DNA of 54,523 nucleotides from Geodermatophilus sp. TF02-6 (GCF_003319115.1 NZ_QOHF01000027.1:1-54523), one strand, 5' to 3'. Shown: positions 34,536-42,987, counted from the stretch's first letter. Notes: a model not told the origin generated them from the sequence alone. A program made the numbers and translations.

Positions 34536-35323
34536 CTCCCTCCCGGTACCGCTGGGGTGCGCTCGCCTGGCTGCTGACCCTGCAGTTCTTCGTCGTGGAG
34601 ACGATCGCCCAGCTGCAGACAGACGGCGCCTACTCCCGCACCGCCGAGGTGATCAGCGCGCTGGGCACCACCGCCTCCCCGGCGCACGCGCTGATGAACG
34701 CCTCGTTCGTGGCGCAGGGGCTGCTCATCGGCGCCGGCGTGCTCCTGCTGCGCCCGGCGCTGACCGGCCTCGGCGGCCGGCTGGCGCCGGCCTTCCTCGC
34801 CGCGGCCGCCGTCGGGGTGGTGCTCGTCGGGCTGTTCCCGTCGGACGGGTCGGCGGCCCTGCACGAGGCCGGCGCCGGGCTGCACCTGCTCGGCGGCGGG
34901 TTCGGGCTGATGGCCCTGGCCTACGCCGTCCGGCCGCGGTCGGAGGCGCTGGGGACGACGCTGGCCCTGCTCGGGGTCGTCGGCACGGCGATGACGGTCT
35001 TCTTCGTCGCCGGGATCACCGGCTTCCTCGGCACGGGCGGCACCGAGCGCGCCGCGGCCTACCCCATCCCCGTCGGGCTGGCGCTCGCCGGCGCCGCCCT
35101 GTGGTGGTTGGCCCGGAGCCCGGCGTCGTCCGCCGGCCGGCCGTCGCGGCGGGAGCTGCGGGCACAGGAGCGGGCCGCCCGGGCCGAGCGCGCCCGGGAG
35201 CGGGACGCGGCGCTGGAGGCGGCCGCGGGCCGGGCCGAGGCGGCCCGCGGCCGGCCCGCGGAGGCGGCCGAGCCGGACGACGACTTCGACCCCGAGGACC
35301 CCTGGGCGCCGCGCCGCGACTGA
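34523..35323 (+). CDS. DUF998-family membrane protein
   Basis: A 266-residue protein with six likely membrane segments (starting GALAWLLTLQFFVVETIAQL). The conserved feature is the loop GLFPSDGSAALHEAGAGLHLLGGG, typical of DUF998 integral membrane proteins. The last 70 residues form a charged Ala/Arg/Glu coiled-coil-like cytoplasmic tail ending in an acidic DDDFDPEDPW. ATG 34523 overlaps the previous gene; GTG 34532 is an alternative. Function unknown. Confidence 0.75.
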   Translation: MACVTPSRYRWGALAWLLTLQFFVVETIAQLQTDGAYSRTAEVISALGTTASPAHALMNASFVAQGLLIGAGVLLLRPALTGLGGRLAPAFLAAAAVGVVLVGLFPSDGSAALHEAGAGLHLLGGGFGLMALAYAVRPRSEALGTTLALLGVVGTAMTVFFVAGITGFLGTGGTERAAAYPIPVGLALAGAALWWLARSPASSAGRPSRRELRAQERAARAERARERDAALEAAAGRAEAARGRPAEAAEPDDDFDPEDPWAPRRD

Positions 35324-35477
35324 GGAAGGACCCCCTTGCCCCCCACCACTCGCAGGCTCGCGGCGGGACCCTGCAAGGGGGCCGCCCGTCCTCCCCACCC
35401 CTCGCAGGCTCGCGGCGGGACCCGGGACGGGGCCACCCCTGCCCCCCACCACTCGGAGAAGGGTGGTCCTTCCTCAG
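35320..35477. repeat. Family C repeat block with terminal inverted repeats over both stop codons
   Basis: CTGAGGAAGGA (35320-35330) and its exact complement (35467-35477) bound the 150-bp space between two convergent genes, and both TGA stops lie inside these arms. The interior holds two near-identical copies of a segment with TCGCAGGCTCGCGGCGGGAC, flanked by CCCCCCACCACTC motifs. It is probably a bidirectional terminator built from the dispersed family C repeat. Confidence 0.7.
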
Positions 35478-36484
35478 CCGGCCGCCGGCTCGAAGTGCAG
35501 CACGTCGCTCACCGGGCGCCGCCCGGAGTGGGAGCCGCCCTGCGTCGACGGGTAGCCCATCCGCAGCAGCATCTGCGGGTAGCCGACCAGCGACAGCCGG
35601 GTGCGCATCCGGGTGCGGGTGGCCGGCCAGTCCAGCGCCTGGGTGAGCGGCGAGGCCACCAGCCCCTCGATCGTGGCCTCCAGCAGCAGCCGGCCCAGCG
35701 CGCGGCCGCCCAGCAGCCACGCCGTCCGGTCGTCGCTCTCGGTGCCGAGCATGACGACCGTGGGCCGCTCCACCGCCGGCGGCGGCGCGTCCGGGTCGCC
35801 CGCCGGTAAAAAGGCGTGCGGCTCCCGGCTGCCGGCGACGAAGTCGCGGATCAGCCAGTTGGAGGGCCGGGTGGCCGGGTCCTCGTCCGGGACGGCCACC
35901 ACGGGGACGCCGTCCACCGCGGCCGGGTCGGTGCGCAGCCAGCTCTGCAGCTCGGCGAGGTACTCCGGGTCGCTGCGCTCCATCTCCTCGGCGCGGGAGA
36001 TGAGGAAGGCGGTGGCGACCTGCTCCTCGGACTCGGTGATCGGCTTGAGCCAGACGCCGAGCCGGTCCGCGGTGGTCTGCAGCCGGTCGACCACCTCGTC
36101 GGGGACCGCGCGGGGCAGGAACGGTGCCCGGTCGGTGTGCCGCCGGCCGATGGCCTCGGCCGAGGCGGCGTCCTCGGCGGACACCTCGCGCGCGGCCCCG
36201 GCGCGCACCGTGGCCAGGTGGTCGGCGTCGGCCGGACTGGGCAGCAGCTCCACCTCCGCCTCGAACCCGGCCGCGCACAGCGCGACGACGGCGAACTCGA
36301 CGGCGACGCCGCAGCTGATCACCTGCTGGCGGCCGGTGCGGTCGAGCACCGGCAGCGCGCGCCCGCGGTCGTAGTGCACCTCCAGCCGGTCGCCCGACGC
36401 GGTGAACCGCCAGGGCTGCGTGTTGTGGATCGACGGCGCCCGGATGGCGGCCGCGACCACCTCGGTCCAGCGCTGCTCGTCCAT
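35474..36484 (-). CDS. Nitroreductase-fold protein, Acg-like
   Basis: A 336-residue flavin-site protein of the Acg (Rv2032) group. Signatures are AAIRAPSIHNTQPWRF at the N-terminus, ISCGVAVEFAVVALCAAGFE, RRHTDRAPF, and GRALGRLLLEATIEGL near the end. Acg-type proteins are duplicated nitroreductase folds, induced by hypoxia in mycobacteria, and may bind rather than reduce with FMN. ATG 36484 has GGAGG 9 bases upstream. It is divergent from PPOX and universal-stress genes, a combination seen in DosR-type dormancy regulons. Confidence 0.8.
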   Translation of the reverse strand: MDEQRWTEVVAAAIRAPSIHNTQPWRFTASGDRLEVHYDRGRALPVLDRTGRQQVISCGVAVEFAVVALCAAGFEAEVELLPSPADADHLATVRAGAAREVSAEDAASAEAIGRRHTDRAPFLPRAVPDEVVDRLQTTADRLGVWLKPITESEEQVATAFLISRAEEMERSDPEYLAELQSWLRTDPAAVDGVPVVAVPDEDPATRPSNWLIRDFVAGSREPHAFLPAGDPDAPPPAVERPTVVMLGTESDDRTAWLLGGRALGRLLLEATIEGLVASPLTQALDWPATRTRMRTRLSLVGYPQMLLRMGYPSTQGGSHSGRRPVSDVLHFEPAAG

Positions 36485-36614
36485 CTGGCGCACCTCCGCA
36501 CCTCCCGGGGCCGCCCCCGTGCGGGGAGCCGACTCCTGCCTACCCCATGGGACGCCGTGGGCGCACGGGGCGTGCGGCCTGCCGACCCGGGATCCGCGCG
36601 GTGAAGATGGGGGC

Positions 36615-37085
36615 ATGACCGACGCCGCCCGGGATCCCAGCGCCGACGCGTCGCTGGAGGAGATCCCGCCCGAGGAGTGCTACCGGCTGCTGGCCACGCA
36701 GGAGATCGGGCGGCTCGGGGTGAACGCCGAGCACCACCCGCTCATCTTCCCGGTCAACTTCGGCCTGGACGGCAGCACGATCGTCATCCGCACCCGGCCG
36801 GGTACCAAGCTGACGGCCGCGGTGCACGCCAACGTCAGCTTCGAGGTCGACGAGATCGACCGGCGCACCCGCAGCGGGTGGAGCGTCCTGGTGCGCGGCC
36901 AGGCCGAGGAGGTCGGCGAGGAGCACCGGGCGGAGCTGGTCGCGCGCACCCACGCCACCGGCGTCGAGCCGTGGGCCCCGGGCGACACCGGCCACTGGCT
37001 GCGGCTGATCCCCCACGAGATCTCCGGACGGCGGATCGTGACCGGCGAGCTGCCGCCCGCGGTCGACCCCCGCGCCTACCTCTGA
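36615..37085 (+). CDS. Pyridoxamine 5'-phosphate oxidase-like flavoprotein
   Basis: A 156-residue split-barrel protein: CYRLLATQEIGRLGVN, HPLIFPVNFGLDGSTIVIRT, LTAAVHANVSFEVDEIDRRTRSGWSVLVRGQAEEV, and a C-terminal RLIPHEISGRRIV. These fit the PPOX/Rv2074-like family that binds FMN, F420 or haem. It is followed 47 bp later by a universal stress gene. Cofactor and substrate cannot be decided from sequence. Confidence 0.8.
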   Translation: MTDAARDPSADASLEEIPPEECYRLLATQEIGRLGVNAEHHPLIFPVNFGLDGSTIVIRTRPGTKLTAAVHANVSFEVDEIDRRTRSGWSVLVRGQAEEVGEEHRAELVARTHATGVEPWAPGDTGHWLRLIPHEISGRRIVTGELPPAVDPRAYL

Positions 37086-37132
37086 CGGGACGCCCCGCAC
37101 CCGGCCTTGATCACGGCGGGGAGAATGCGGGC

Positions 37133-38017
37133 ATGAGCGCCCCTGACACCGCCGTCCGGACCCTGCGCGTGCTGGTCGGCTACGACGGCTCCCCGAGCGC
37201 CGTCAACGCGATCGAGGCGGCCGCCCTGCTGGTGCCGTCGGCGCGCGCGTCGGTCCTGCACCTGTGGGAGCCGCCGTTCACCTCCCCGGAGCTGCGGCAG
37301 CGGCTGGCCGGTCGGGCCGCCGGTCTGGAGGCGCTGGGCGAGCTGCTGGAGACCGAGGGCCGCGCGGAGGCCGAGCGGCTGACCGGCAACGGCGTGAAGC
37401 TGGCCCGTGCCGCCGGCTGGGAGGCCGAGCCGCTGGTCGAGCGGACCTTCGGCGGCGACGGCTACCAGTTCGCGCGGACCGCGCAGGAGCAGGGCGCCGA
37501 CCTGGTGGTCGTGGGCTCGCGCGGGCTGGGCGGGGTGCGGGCCACGCTGGGCAGCGTCTCGGAGCTGGTGGTGCAGGTCAGCCCGGTGCCGGTGCTCGTG
37601 GTGCCGCACCCGCTCACCACGGCCGAGTGGTCGGCGGCCGCCTCGGGGCCGGTCGTGGTCGGCACCGACGGCTCGGCCGGCGCCGACCGGGCGGTCGCCG
37701 CGGCCGCCGCGCTGTTCCCCGGCCGCGAGCGGCTGCTGGTCGCCGTCGCCGAGCCGGACGACGGCCCCGGGCCGACGGCTCCCGACGGCGCCGAGCTGAT
37801 CACCGTGCCCTGCTCCGGCCGCCCCGGCAGCGCGCGGGCCACCGCGGCGACCCTGGCCGAGATCGCCGCCCAGCGCGGCGCGGGGGTGGTCGCCGTGGGC
37901 AACCGCGGGCGGTCGGCCAGCCGGGAGCTGCTGGTCGGGCACGTCTCCCGGGCGCTGCTGCACTGCGCCCACCGGCCGGTGCTCGTCGTGCCCGGGAGCC
38001 GGCCTGGCGCCGCCTGA
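37133..38017 (+). CDS. Tandem-domain universal stress protein
   Basis: A 294-residue protein with two Usp domains (about 9-155 and 165-292). Both keep the nucleotide-binding signature: GSRGLGGVRATLGSVSELVV in the first and GNRGRSASRELLVGHVSRAL in the second, with VLVGYDGSP and VVVGTDGSAG at the domain starts. ATP-binding tandem Usp proteins support survival in low oxygen or starvation. It lies downstream of the PPOX gene, probably in one unit. Confidence 0.88.
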   Translation: MSAPDTAVRTLRVLVGYDGSPSAVNAIEAAALLVPSARASVLHLWEPPFTSPELRQRLAGRAAGLEALGELLETEGRAEAERLTGNGVKLARAAGWEAEPLVERTFGGDGYQFARTAQEQGADLVVVGSRGLGGVRATLGSVSELVVQVSPVPVLVVPHPLTTAEWSAAASGPVVVGTDGSAGADRAVAAAAALFPGRERLLVAVAEPDDGPGPTAPDGAELITVPCSGRPGSARATAATLAEIAAQRGAGVVAVGNRGRSASRELLVGHVSRALLHCAHRPVLVVPGSRPGAA

Positions 38018-38068
38018 GCCGGACCGGGCTGCGCGCCCCGGGCAGGGCGCCGCTCAGCCGCCCACCGC

Positions 38069-39286
38069 TCAGCCGCCCGCCAGCACCCGGCCGGCCCGGA
38101 CGACGGCGCGCGGCGGCGCGTGGCGGGCGAGCAGGTCCACCGTCCGGGCGGCCTCGTGCACCAGCAGGTCGGCCGGGCCCCCCACCCGCAGGCCGTACCC
38201 GGGAAGCCCCAGCACGCGGGCCGCCGAGGTGGTGACCAGGTCGACGAGCAGCTCCTGCTGCGGCCGGGACCGCAGGTCGAGCAGGTGGGCGGCGAGGAAG
38301 GCCACCTCGAGCAGGTTGTGCCGGCCGAAGGGGTAGTACGCGTCCTCGATGTCGTCCTGGCCCAGCGCCACCGCACACCCGGCGGCGACCGCCCGCTCGA
38401 CGGGCAGCGCCACCGACCCGGTGTGCGGGTCGCTCACCAGCCCCAGCCGCGCCCGCGCGGCCAGGGCGAGCACCGCGTCCAGCCGGTCGTCGTCGTAGTG
38501 CCCGAGGGCGCGGGCGTGGCAGGCGACGCCGCGGCCGGTCAGCCCGGAGCGCAGCATCGCCTCGGCGAGCAGCTGCGTCGTCCGGTGACGGGGGTCCGGG
38601 GCGTCGTCGGTCAGCATCGCCACCCGCCGTCCCTGCCGGGCGGCCAGTGCACAGGCCCACTCCACGTGCGCGGCCTGGTCGGCGTGCGACTCCTCGATCC
38701 ACGGGATTCCGCCGACGACGTCGGCCCCCGCCGCGAGCGCCTCCTCGACCAGGTCCGCCGCGCCGGGGTCGCGCAGCACGCCGTCCTGCGGGAAGGCGAC
38801 CACCGACACGTCGACACGGCCGCGGAACTCCTCCCGAGCGGCGAGCACCGCCTGCACCCCGATCAGCCCGGCCGCGGTGTCGACGTCGGCGAAGGCCTGC
38901 ACGTGCAGGACGCCGTGGGTGAGCCCGTCGGCCAGCGCCTGACGCACCGGGGGCAGCAGCCGCTCGACCGTGTAGTGCCGCTTGACCTCCCGGGCCAGGT
39001 CGATGCCGGCAGCCGAGGCGGCCATGCCGTCGGCGGTGTAGGCCAGCAGGGCGGCGTCCCCGACCAGCGGCAGGGTGCGGACCTTGTCCAGGTGCAGGTG
39101 CGCGTCGACGAACGGCTCGGTGACCAGTCCGCCGTCGGCGGCCAGCACGGTCGCGCCCGGCGGCACGGCGACCTCCCCCGCGGGCGGCAGCGCGCGCACC
39201 CGGCCGCCCGCGCAGTGCACGTCCACGACCCGCCCGTCGCGCAGGCGGGCTCCCGTGACCACGAGGTCGGCGGCCGGCCCGGTCAC
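38069..39286 (-). CDS. Amidohydrolase, cytosine deaminase-like
   Basis: A 405-residue metal-dependent hydrolase. The first metal site is FVDAHLHLDKV; the second histidine region is VACHARALGHYDDD; the catalytic aspartate is in GQDDIEDAYYPFGRHNLLE; and the C-terminus has the small beta-sandwich closing ADLLV. HLHLDK with GQDD matches the CodA/AtzC-type cytosine and isopropylammelide deaminase group. It would hydrolyse an N-heterocycle, exact substrate unknown. GTG 39286 overlaps the stop of the EamA transporter (GTGA), so the transporter may carry the substrate or product. Confidence 0.8.
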   Translation of the reverse strand: MTGPAADLVVTGARLRDGRVVDVHCAGGRVRALPPAGEVAVPPGATVLAADGGLVTEPFVDAHLHLDKVRTLPLVGDAALLAYTADGMAASAAGIDLAREVKRHYTVERLLPPVRQALADGLTHGVLHVQAFADVDTAAGLIGVQAVLAAREEFRGRVDVSVVAFPQDGVLRDPGAADLVEEALAAGADVVGGIPWIEESHADQAAHVEWACALAARQGRRVAMLTDDAPDPRHRTTQLLAEAMLRSGLTGRGVACHARALGHYDDDRLDAVLALAARARLGLVSDPHTGSVALPVERAVAAGCAVALGQDDIEDAYYPFGRHNLLEVAFLAAHLLDLRSRPQQELLVDLVTTSAARVLGLPGYGLRVGGPADLLVHEAARTVDLLARHAPPRAVVRAGRVLAGG

Positions 39287-40203
39287 GTCGTCGCACCCGC
39301 TTCCTGCGGCACCGGCGCCGGGCGACGGGCCCGGCCGCGCCGGCGGGACAGCGCCACCCCGGCCAGGCAGACCGCCCCGCCGACGACGGCCAGGGCGGGC
39401 GGCACCTCGTCGAGCAGCAGCCAGCCGAGCAGGACGACCAGCGGCGGCACCAGGTAGGTGGCGACCCCGAGCCGCCCGGCGTCGGTGCGGGCCAGCGCGT
39501 ACGCCCACGTGCTGAACGCCAGCGCCGTCGGCACCGCGCCGAGGTACACCGTGGCGGCGATCGAGCCCGCCGACGCCTGCCCCAGCTCGCCGGCCAGCAC
39601 GCCGGCCCAGGGCAGGCAGCACAGCGTCCCGACGGCGCAGGCGGTGGCCGTGACCTGCAGCGGCGGCAGCCGGCGCAGCACCGGCTTCTGCGCCACGACC
39701 CCGGCGGCGTAGGCGACCGCGGCGACGACGCAGAACACGACACCCAGCACGTCGGCGTCCGCGCCGCGGCCGGCCACCCCGATCAGCAGCACGCCGGCGA
39801 AGGCGACCGCGATGCCGGCGACCAGCCACCGCGGGAACCCCTCACCCAGCCACAGGCCGGCGAACAGCGCGATGAGGATCGGCCCGGTGTTGACCAGCAT
39901 CGCCGTCGTCCCGGCGTCGAGGTGGCGCTCGGCGGCGTTGAGGGCCAGGTTGTACACGCCGAACCAGCCGACGCCGCACACCGCGAGCAGGCCCCACTCC
40001 CGGCGGGTCGGCGGCACCCACCCGCGGCCGGCGGCCACCCACAGGACGGCCAGCACCACCGTGCCCACGGCCAGCCGGCCCAACGCCAGCGCGCCCGGCG
40101 AGAGCTCCTCGCTCACCGCGCGGATGCCGACGAACGCCGAGGCCCAGGCCAGCACGGTGACTCCGACGGCGGCGAGCACGGGGACGGCGGATCGGGTGCG
40201 CAC
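39283..40203 (-). CDS. EamA/DMT-family transporter
   Basis: A 306-residue membrane protein with ten hydrophobic segments in two EamA repeats. Landmarks are LAWASAFVGIRAVSEELSPGALAL near the start, LNAAERHLDAGTTAMLVNTGPILIAL, and YLGAVPTALAFSTWAYALAR in the second repeat. Such proteins export or import metabolites such as amino acids and purines. GTG 40203 is the start used. It is co-transcribed with the amidohydrolase. Confidence 0.85.
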   Translation of the reverse strand: MRTRSAVPVLAAVGVTVLAWASAFVGIRAVSEELSPGALALGRLAVGTVVLAVLWVAAGRGWVPPTRREWGLLAVCGVGWFGVYNLALNAAERHLDAGTTAMLVNTGPILIALFAGLWLGEGFPRWLVAGIAVAFAGVLLIGVAGRGADADVLGVVFCVVAAVAYAAGVVAQKPVLRRLPPLQVTATACAVGTLCCLPWAGVLAGELGQASAGSIAATVYLGAVPTALAFSTWAYALARTDAGRLGVATYLVPPLVVLLGWLLLDEVPPALAVVGGAVCLAGVALSRRRGRARRPAPVPQEAGATT

Positions 40204-40257
40204 GCTGCGGACCCTAGGTCCTCCCACCGACGGCGCACCGGCGGTCTCCGGACGTCG

Positions 40258-40349
40258 CAGCGGCCCCGCCCCGAGCCCGCGAGGGGTGAGAGGACGGCGG
40301 CCACCCTGCAGGGCCCCGCGCCGAGCGTGCGAGGACGGGGGGTCCTCGC
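40258..40349. repeat. Family C repeat segment
   Basis: The gap between the EamA and NmrA-like genes contains CCCTGCAGGGCCCCG followed by CGAGCGTGCGAGGACGGGG, the same building blocks as at 23740-23770 and 49770-49795. It begins with a related CCCGAGCCCGCGAGGGGTGAG half. It is likely to be the NmrA-like gene's terminator. Confidence 0.55.
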
Positions 40350-41096
40350 TCAGCCGGACAGGTGCTCGCCGTAGGTGCGCCGGCCTCGCGCACCCCCGGT
40401 CGGCAGCGCGGCGCCGTCCCGGAAGGCCGCCGACAGCCGCCCGGGCAGCGGGGTGGCGACCACGTGGGTTCCCGGCTCGCGGGCGGCGGCCCACGCGCGG
40501 GCCAGCTCCGCGGCGGTGAGCTCCTCGGGGCCGCCGAACTCGACGACGTCCCCCGTGGGCGCGCCGACGGCGACCCCGGCGGTGTACGCCGCGGCCTCCC
40601 CCACGTCGACCGGCCGGGCCCGCCAGCCCATCGGCACCGGCAGCACCGGCCCCCGGCGAGCGGTGGCCAGCAGCTCGTCGACGAGGTCGTGGAACTGGGT
40701 GATCCGCAGCAGGGTCACCGGCAGCCCCGAGGCCAGCAGCACCTGCTCCGCGGCGAACTTGGCGTGGTAGTAGCCGTAGGGGATGCGGTCCACGCCGACG
40801 ATCGAGACGTACACCAGGTGCCGCAACCGCTCCCGGTCGACCGCCTGCACCAGCCGGCGGGTGCCGGCGACGTCGACCTGCCAGTAGTCGCCGCGCCCGG
40901 CGCTGGCCGCGTGCACGACGACCTCCGCGCCGGCCGACGCCATGCGCAGGTCGCGGCCGGTGGCCAGGTCAGCCCGCACCCCGCCCGGGCCGGTGCCGCG
41001 CCGCGACACCTGCCGCACCCGGTGGCCGTCCGCCTGCAGCCGCTCGACCACCCGCCGGCCCAGCCGCCCCGTCCCTCCGGTCACGAGAACGTCCAT
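40350..41096 (-). CDS. NAD(P)-binding NmrA/atypical SDR protein
   Basis: A 248-residue Rossmann protein. It begins MDVLVTGGTGRLGRRVVERL (GGTGxxG) and has the extended-SDR features VVVHAASAG, YVSIVGVDRIPYGYYHAK (a Y-x-x-x-K) and PVTLLRITQFHDLVD. This matches the NmrA-like/NAD(P)H-binding family acting in redox sensing or quinone-type reduction. Divergent from the XRE-MurA gene, whose candidate operator lies about 67 bp upstream of its start. Confidence 0.85.
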   Translation of the reverse strand: MDVLVTGGTGRLGRRVVERLQADGHRVRQVSRRGTGPGGVRADLATGRDLRMASAGAEVVVHAASAGRGDYWQVDVAGTRRLVQAVDRERLRHLVYVSIVGVDRIPYGYYHAKFAAEQVLLASGLPVTLLRITQFHDLVDELLATARRGPVLPVPMGWRARPVDVGEAAAYTAGVAVGAPTGDVVEFGGPEELTAAELARAWAAAREPGTHVVATPLPGRLSAAFRDGAALPTGGARGRRTYGEHLSG

Positions 41097-41162
41097 GTCC
41101 GGCAGTCTGGTCGGACCGGCCCGCCGTCCGCACCACGCCCCGGCGCGCCGACCGGCCGCGAC

Positions 41163-41178
41163 ATCTCACGTGCGAGAT
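41163..41178. promoter_or_regulatory. Palindrome upstream of the XRE-MurA gene
   Basis: ATCTCACGTGCGAGAT has perfect 5-bp outer arms (ATCTC/GAGAT). It lies 13 bp before the GTG start of the XRE-MurA gene and 67 bp from the NmrA-like start. Such placement is usual for self-repression by an XRE protein. The gene lacks a visible ribosome site, so its transcript may be nearly leaderless. Confidence 0.5.
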
Positions 41179-41191
41179 ACCGTGACTCCCC

Positions 41192-42901
41192 GTGACGGCC
41201 ACCGACCCGACCCCGACCGACACCGCCGACAGCTGGGCGCACCAGGCGAGCGCCACTCCCCACGCGCACGAGTCCAGCGCCACTCCCCACGCGCACGAGT
41301 CCAGCGCCACTCCCCACGCGCACGAGTCCAGCGCCACTCCCCACGCGCACGAGTCCAGCGCCACTCCCCACGCGCACGAGTCCAGCGCCATGCACCGCAT
41401 CGGACTGCTCGTCCGCGACGCCCGACGCCACCACGGCCTCACCCAGGCCCAGCTCGCCGAACGCCTGGGTACCAGCCAGAGCGCCATCGCCCGCATCGAG
41501 CAGGGCGGCCAGAACCTCACCCTGGACCTGCTCGGCCGGCTGTCCGAGGCGCTCGAGCACGAGCTGTTCAGCGTCGGCTCGGCCGGGCCGACACACCTGC
41601 GGGTCACCGGCGGCACGCCGCTGCGCGGCAGCGTGGTGGTCAAGTCGTCGAAGAACGCCGCCGTGGCCCTGCTGTGCGCCGCGCTGCTCAACCGCGGCCG
41701 GACGACGCTGCGCAACGTGGCCCGCATCGTCGAGGTCGACCGCATCCTCGACGTGCTGCGCTCCATCGGTGTGAGCGCGACCTGGGACGCCACCGGCCGC
41801 GACCTCACCCTCGTCGTCCCCGACGAGCTGGACCTGGCCGGCATCGACGCCGACGCCGCCCGCCGCACCCGCAGCATCATCATGTTCCTCGGCCCGCTGC
41901 TGCACCGGGCCCCGCACTTCGACCTCCCCTACGCCGGCGGCTGCGACCTGGGCACCCGCACGGTGGAGCCGCACATGATCGCGCTGCGCCCCTTCGGCCT
42001 GGAGGTGGAGGCGCGCGCCGGGCGGTACTCCGCCGTGATCACCCCGGCGGGGACGGCCGACCGCACCATCGTGCTGACCGAGCGGGGCGACACGGTCACC
42101 GAGAACGCACTGCTGGCCGCGGCCCGCACCGACGGGACGACGACCATCCGCAACGCCAGCTCCAACTACATGGTCCAGGACCTCTGCCTGTACCTGCAGC
42201 TGCTCGGCGTCGGCATCGACGGCCTGGGCACCACCACCCTCGTCGTCCGCGGGCGGCCGGTGCTCGACGCCGACGTCGACTACACGATCAGCGAGGACCC
42301 GGTCGAGGCGATGAGCCTGCTCACCGCCGGCATCGTGACCGGCTCGGAGCTGACCGTGTGCCGGGCGCCGGTCGAGTTCCTCGAGGTCGAGCTGGCCGTC
42401 CTCGCCGAGATGGGCCTGCGCTACGCCCTCTCCCCGGAGTACCTCGCCGACAACGGGCACACCCGGCTGGCCGACGTCACCATCTCCCCGTCGCAGCTGC
42501 GGGCCCCGATCGACAAGATCCACCCGATGCCGTTCCCGGGGCTCAACATCGACAACCTGCCGTTCTTCGCCGTCATCGCCGCGGCGGCCACCGGGTCCAC
42601 GCTGATCCACGACTGGGTCTACGACAACCGGGCGATCCACCTCTCCGACCTCACCCGGCTCGGCGCCGACGTCCGGCTGCTCGACCCGCACCGGGTACTG
42701 GTGACCGGCCCGACCCACTGGTCGAGCGCGGAGGTGGTCTGCCCGCCGGCGCTGCGCCCGGCGGTGTGCATCCTGCTGGCGATGCTCGCGGCCAAGGGGA
42801 CGTCGGTGCTGCGCAACGTCGACATCATCGCCCGCGGCTACGAGCAGCTCTACGAACGGCTGGTGGAGATGGGCGCCTGCATCGAGGTCTTCCGCGACTG
42901 A
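41192..42901 (+). CDS. XRE helix-turn-helix fused to MurA-like enolpyruvyl transferase, with a His-rich repeat tail
   Basis: A 569-residue protein in three parts. Residues 1-66 are low-complexity, with five copies of ATPHAHESS. Residues 67-120 are an XRE HTH (GLTQAQLAERLGTSQSAIARIEQG). The remainder is a MurA-like enolpyruvyl transferase: SSKNAAVALLCAALL (Lys154 of KNA), the catalytic cysteine loop GGCDLGTR (Cys251), and FPGLNIDNLPFF where MurA has its catalytic aspartate. Active-site residues are thus retained, so peptidoglycan-precursor synthesis remains possible, but the DNA-binding domain suggests a regulatory paralogue. ATG 41390, after the repeats, is an alternative start. No ribosome site precedes either start. 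Confidence 0.85.
   Translation: MTATDPTPTDTADSWAHQASATPHAHESSATPHAHESSATPHAHESSATPHAHESSATPHAHESSAMHRIGLLVRDARRHHGLTQAQLAERLGTSQSAIARIEQGGQNLTLDLLGRLSEALEHELFSVGSAGPTHLRVTGGTPLRGSVVVKSSKNAAVALLCAALLNRGRTTLRNVARIVEVDRILDVLRSIGVSATWDATGRDLTLVVPDELDLAGIDADAARRTRSIIMFLGPLLHRAPHFDLPYAGGCDLGTRTVEPHMIALRPFGLEVEARAGRYSAVITPAGTADRTIVLTERGDTVTENALLAAARTDGTTTIRNASSNYMVQDLCLYLQLLGVGIDGLGTTTLVVRGRPVLDADVDYTISEDPVEAMSLLTAGIVTGSELTVCRAPVEFLEVELAVLAEMGLRYALSPEYLADNGHTRLADVTISPSQLRAPIDKIHPMPFPGLNIDNLPFFAVIAAAATGSTLIHDWVYDNRAIHLSDLTRLGADVRLLDPHRVLVTGPTHWSSAEVVCPPALRPAVCILLAMLAAKGTSVLRNVDIIARGYEQLYERLVEMGACIEVFRD
41252..41386 (+). repeat. Five perfect 27-bp tandem copies in coding sequence
   Basis: The 27-bp unit beginning GCCACTCCCCACGCGCACGA is repeated five times without a single mismatch (41252-41386) and ends 3 bp before ATG 41390. 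In the GTG 41192 frame each unit encodes ATPHAHESS, adding ten histidines. Perfect identity implies recent expansion or ongoing homogenisation; the copy number is likely to vary between strains. Confidence 0.95.
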
Positions 42902-42916
42902 GGAGGACTCGGGCAC

Positions 42917-42965
42917 GGGAAGCGATACCGGCGTCTGCGCGCCGAGAACACACGTATCGCTTCCC
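42917..42965. repeat. Extragenic palindrome, family A, copy 2
   Basis: GGGAAGCGATAC (42917-42928) is perfectly complemented by GTATCGCTTCCC (42954-42965), with a 25-base interior that pairs poorly. The core is identical to the copy at 5616-5678. It lies between convergent stops (42901 and 42988), so it may terminate both genes. Confidence 0.8.
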
Positions 42966-42987
42966 ACACCTGGTTGCGGGCAGCCGC

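Noticed and set aside
36485..36614. DosR box between the Acg-like and PPOX genes
   Set aside because: GGGAC-like strings occur, but none matches the 20-bp dyad well enough in this GC-rich gap.
41252..41386. Direct repeats as an iteron array or CRISPR
   Set aside because: The copies are contiguous, in frame and multiples of three, so a coding minisatellite is the simpler reading.
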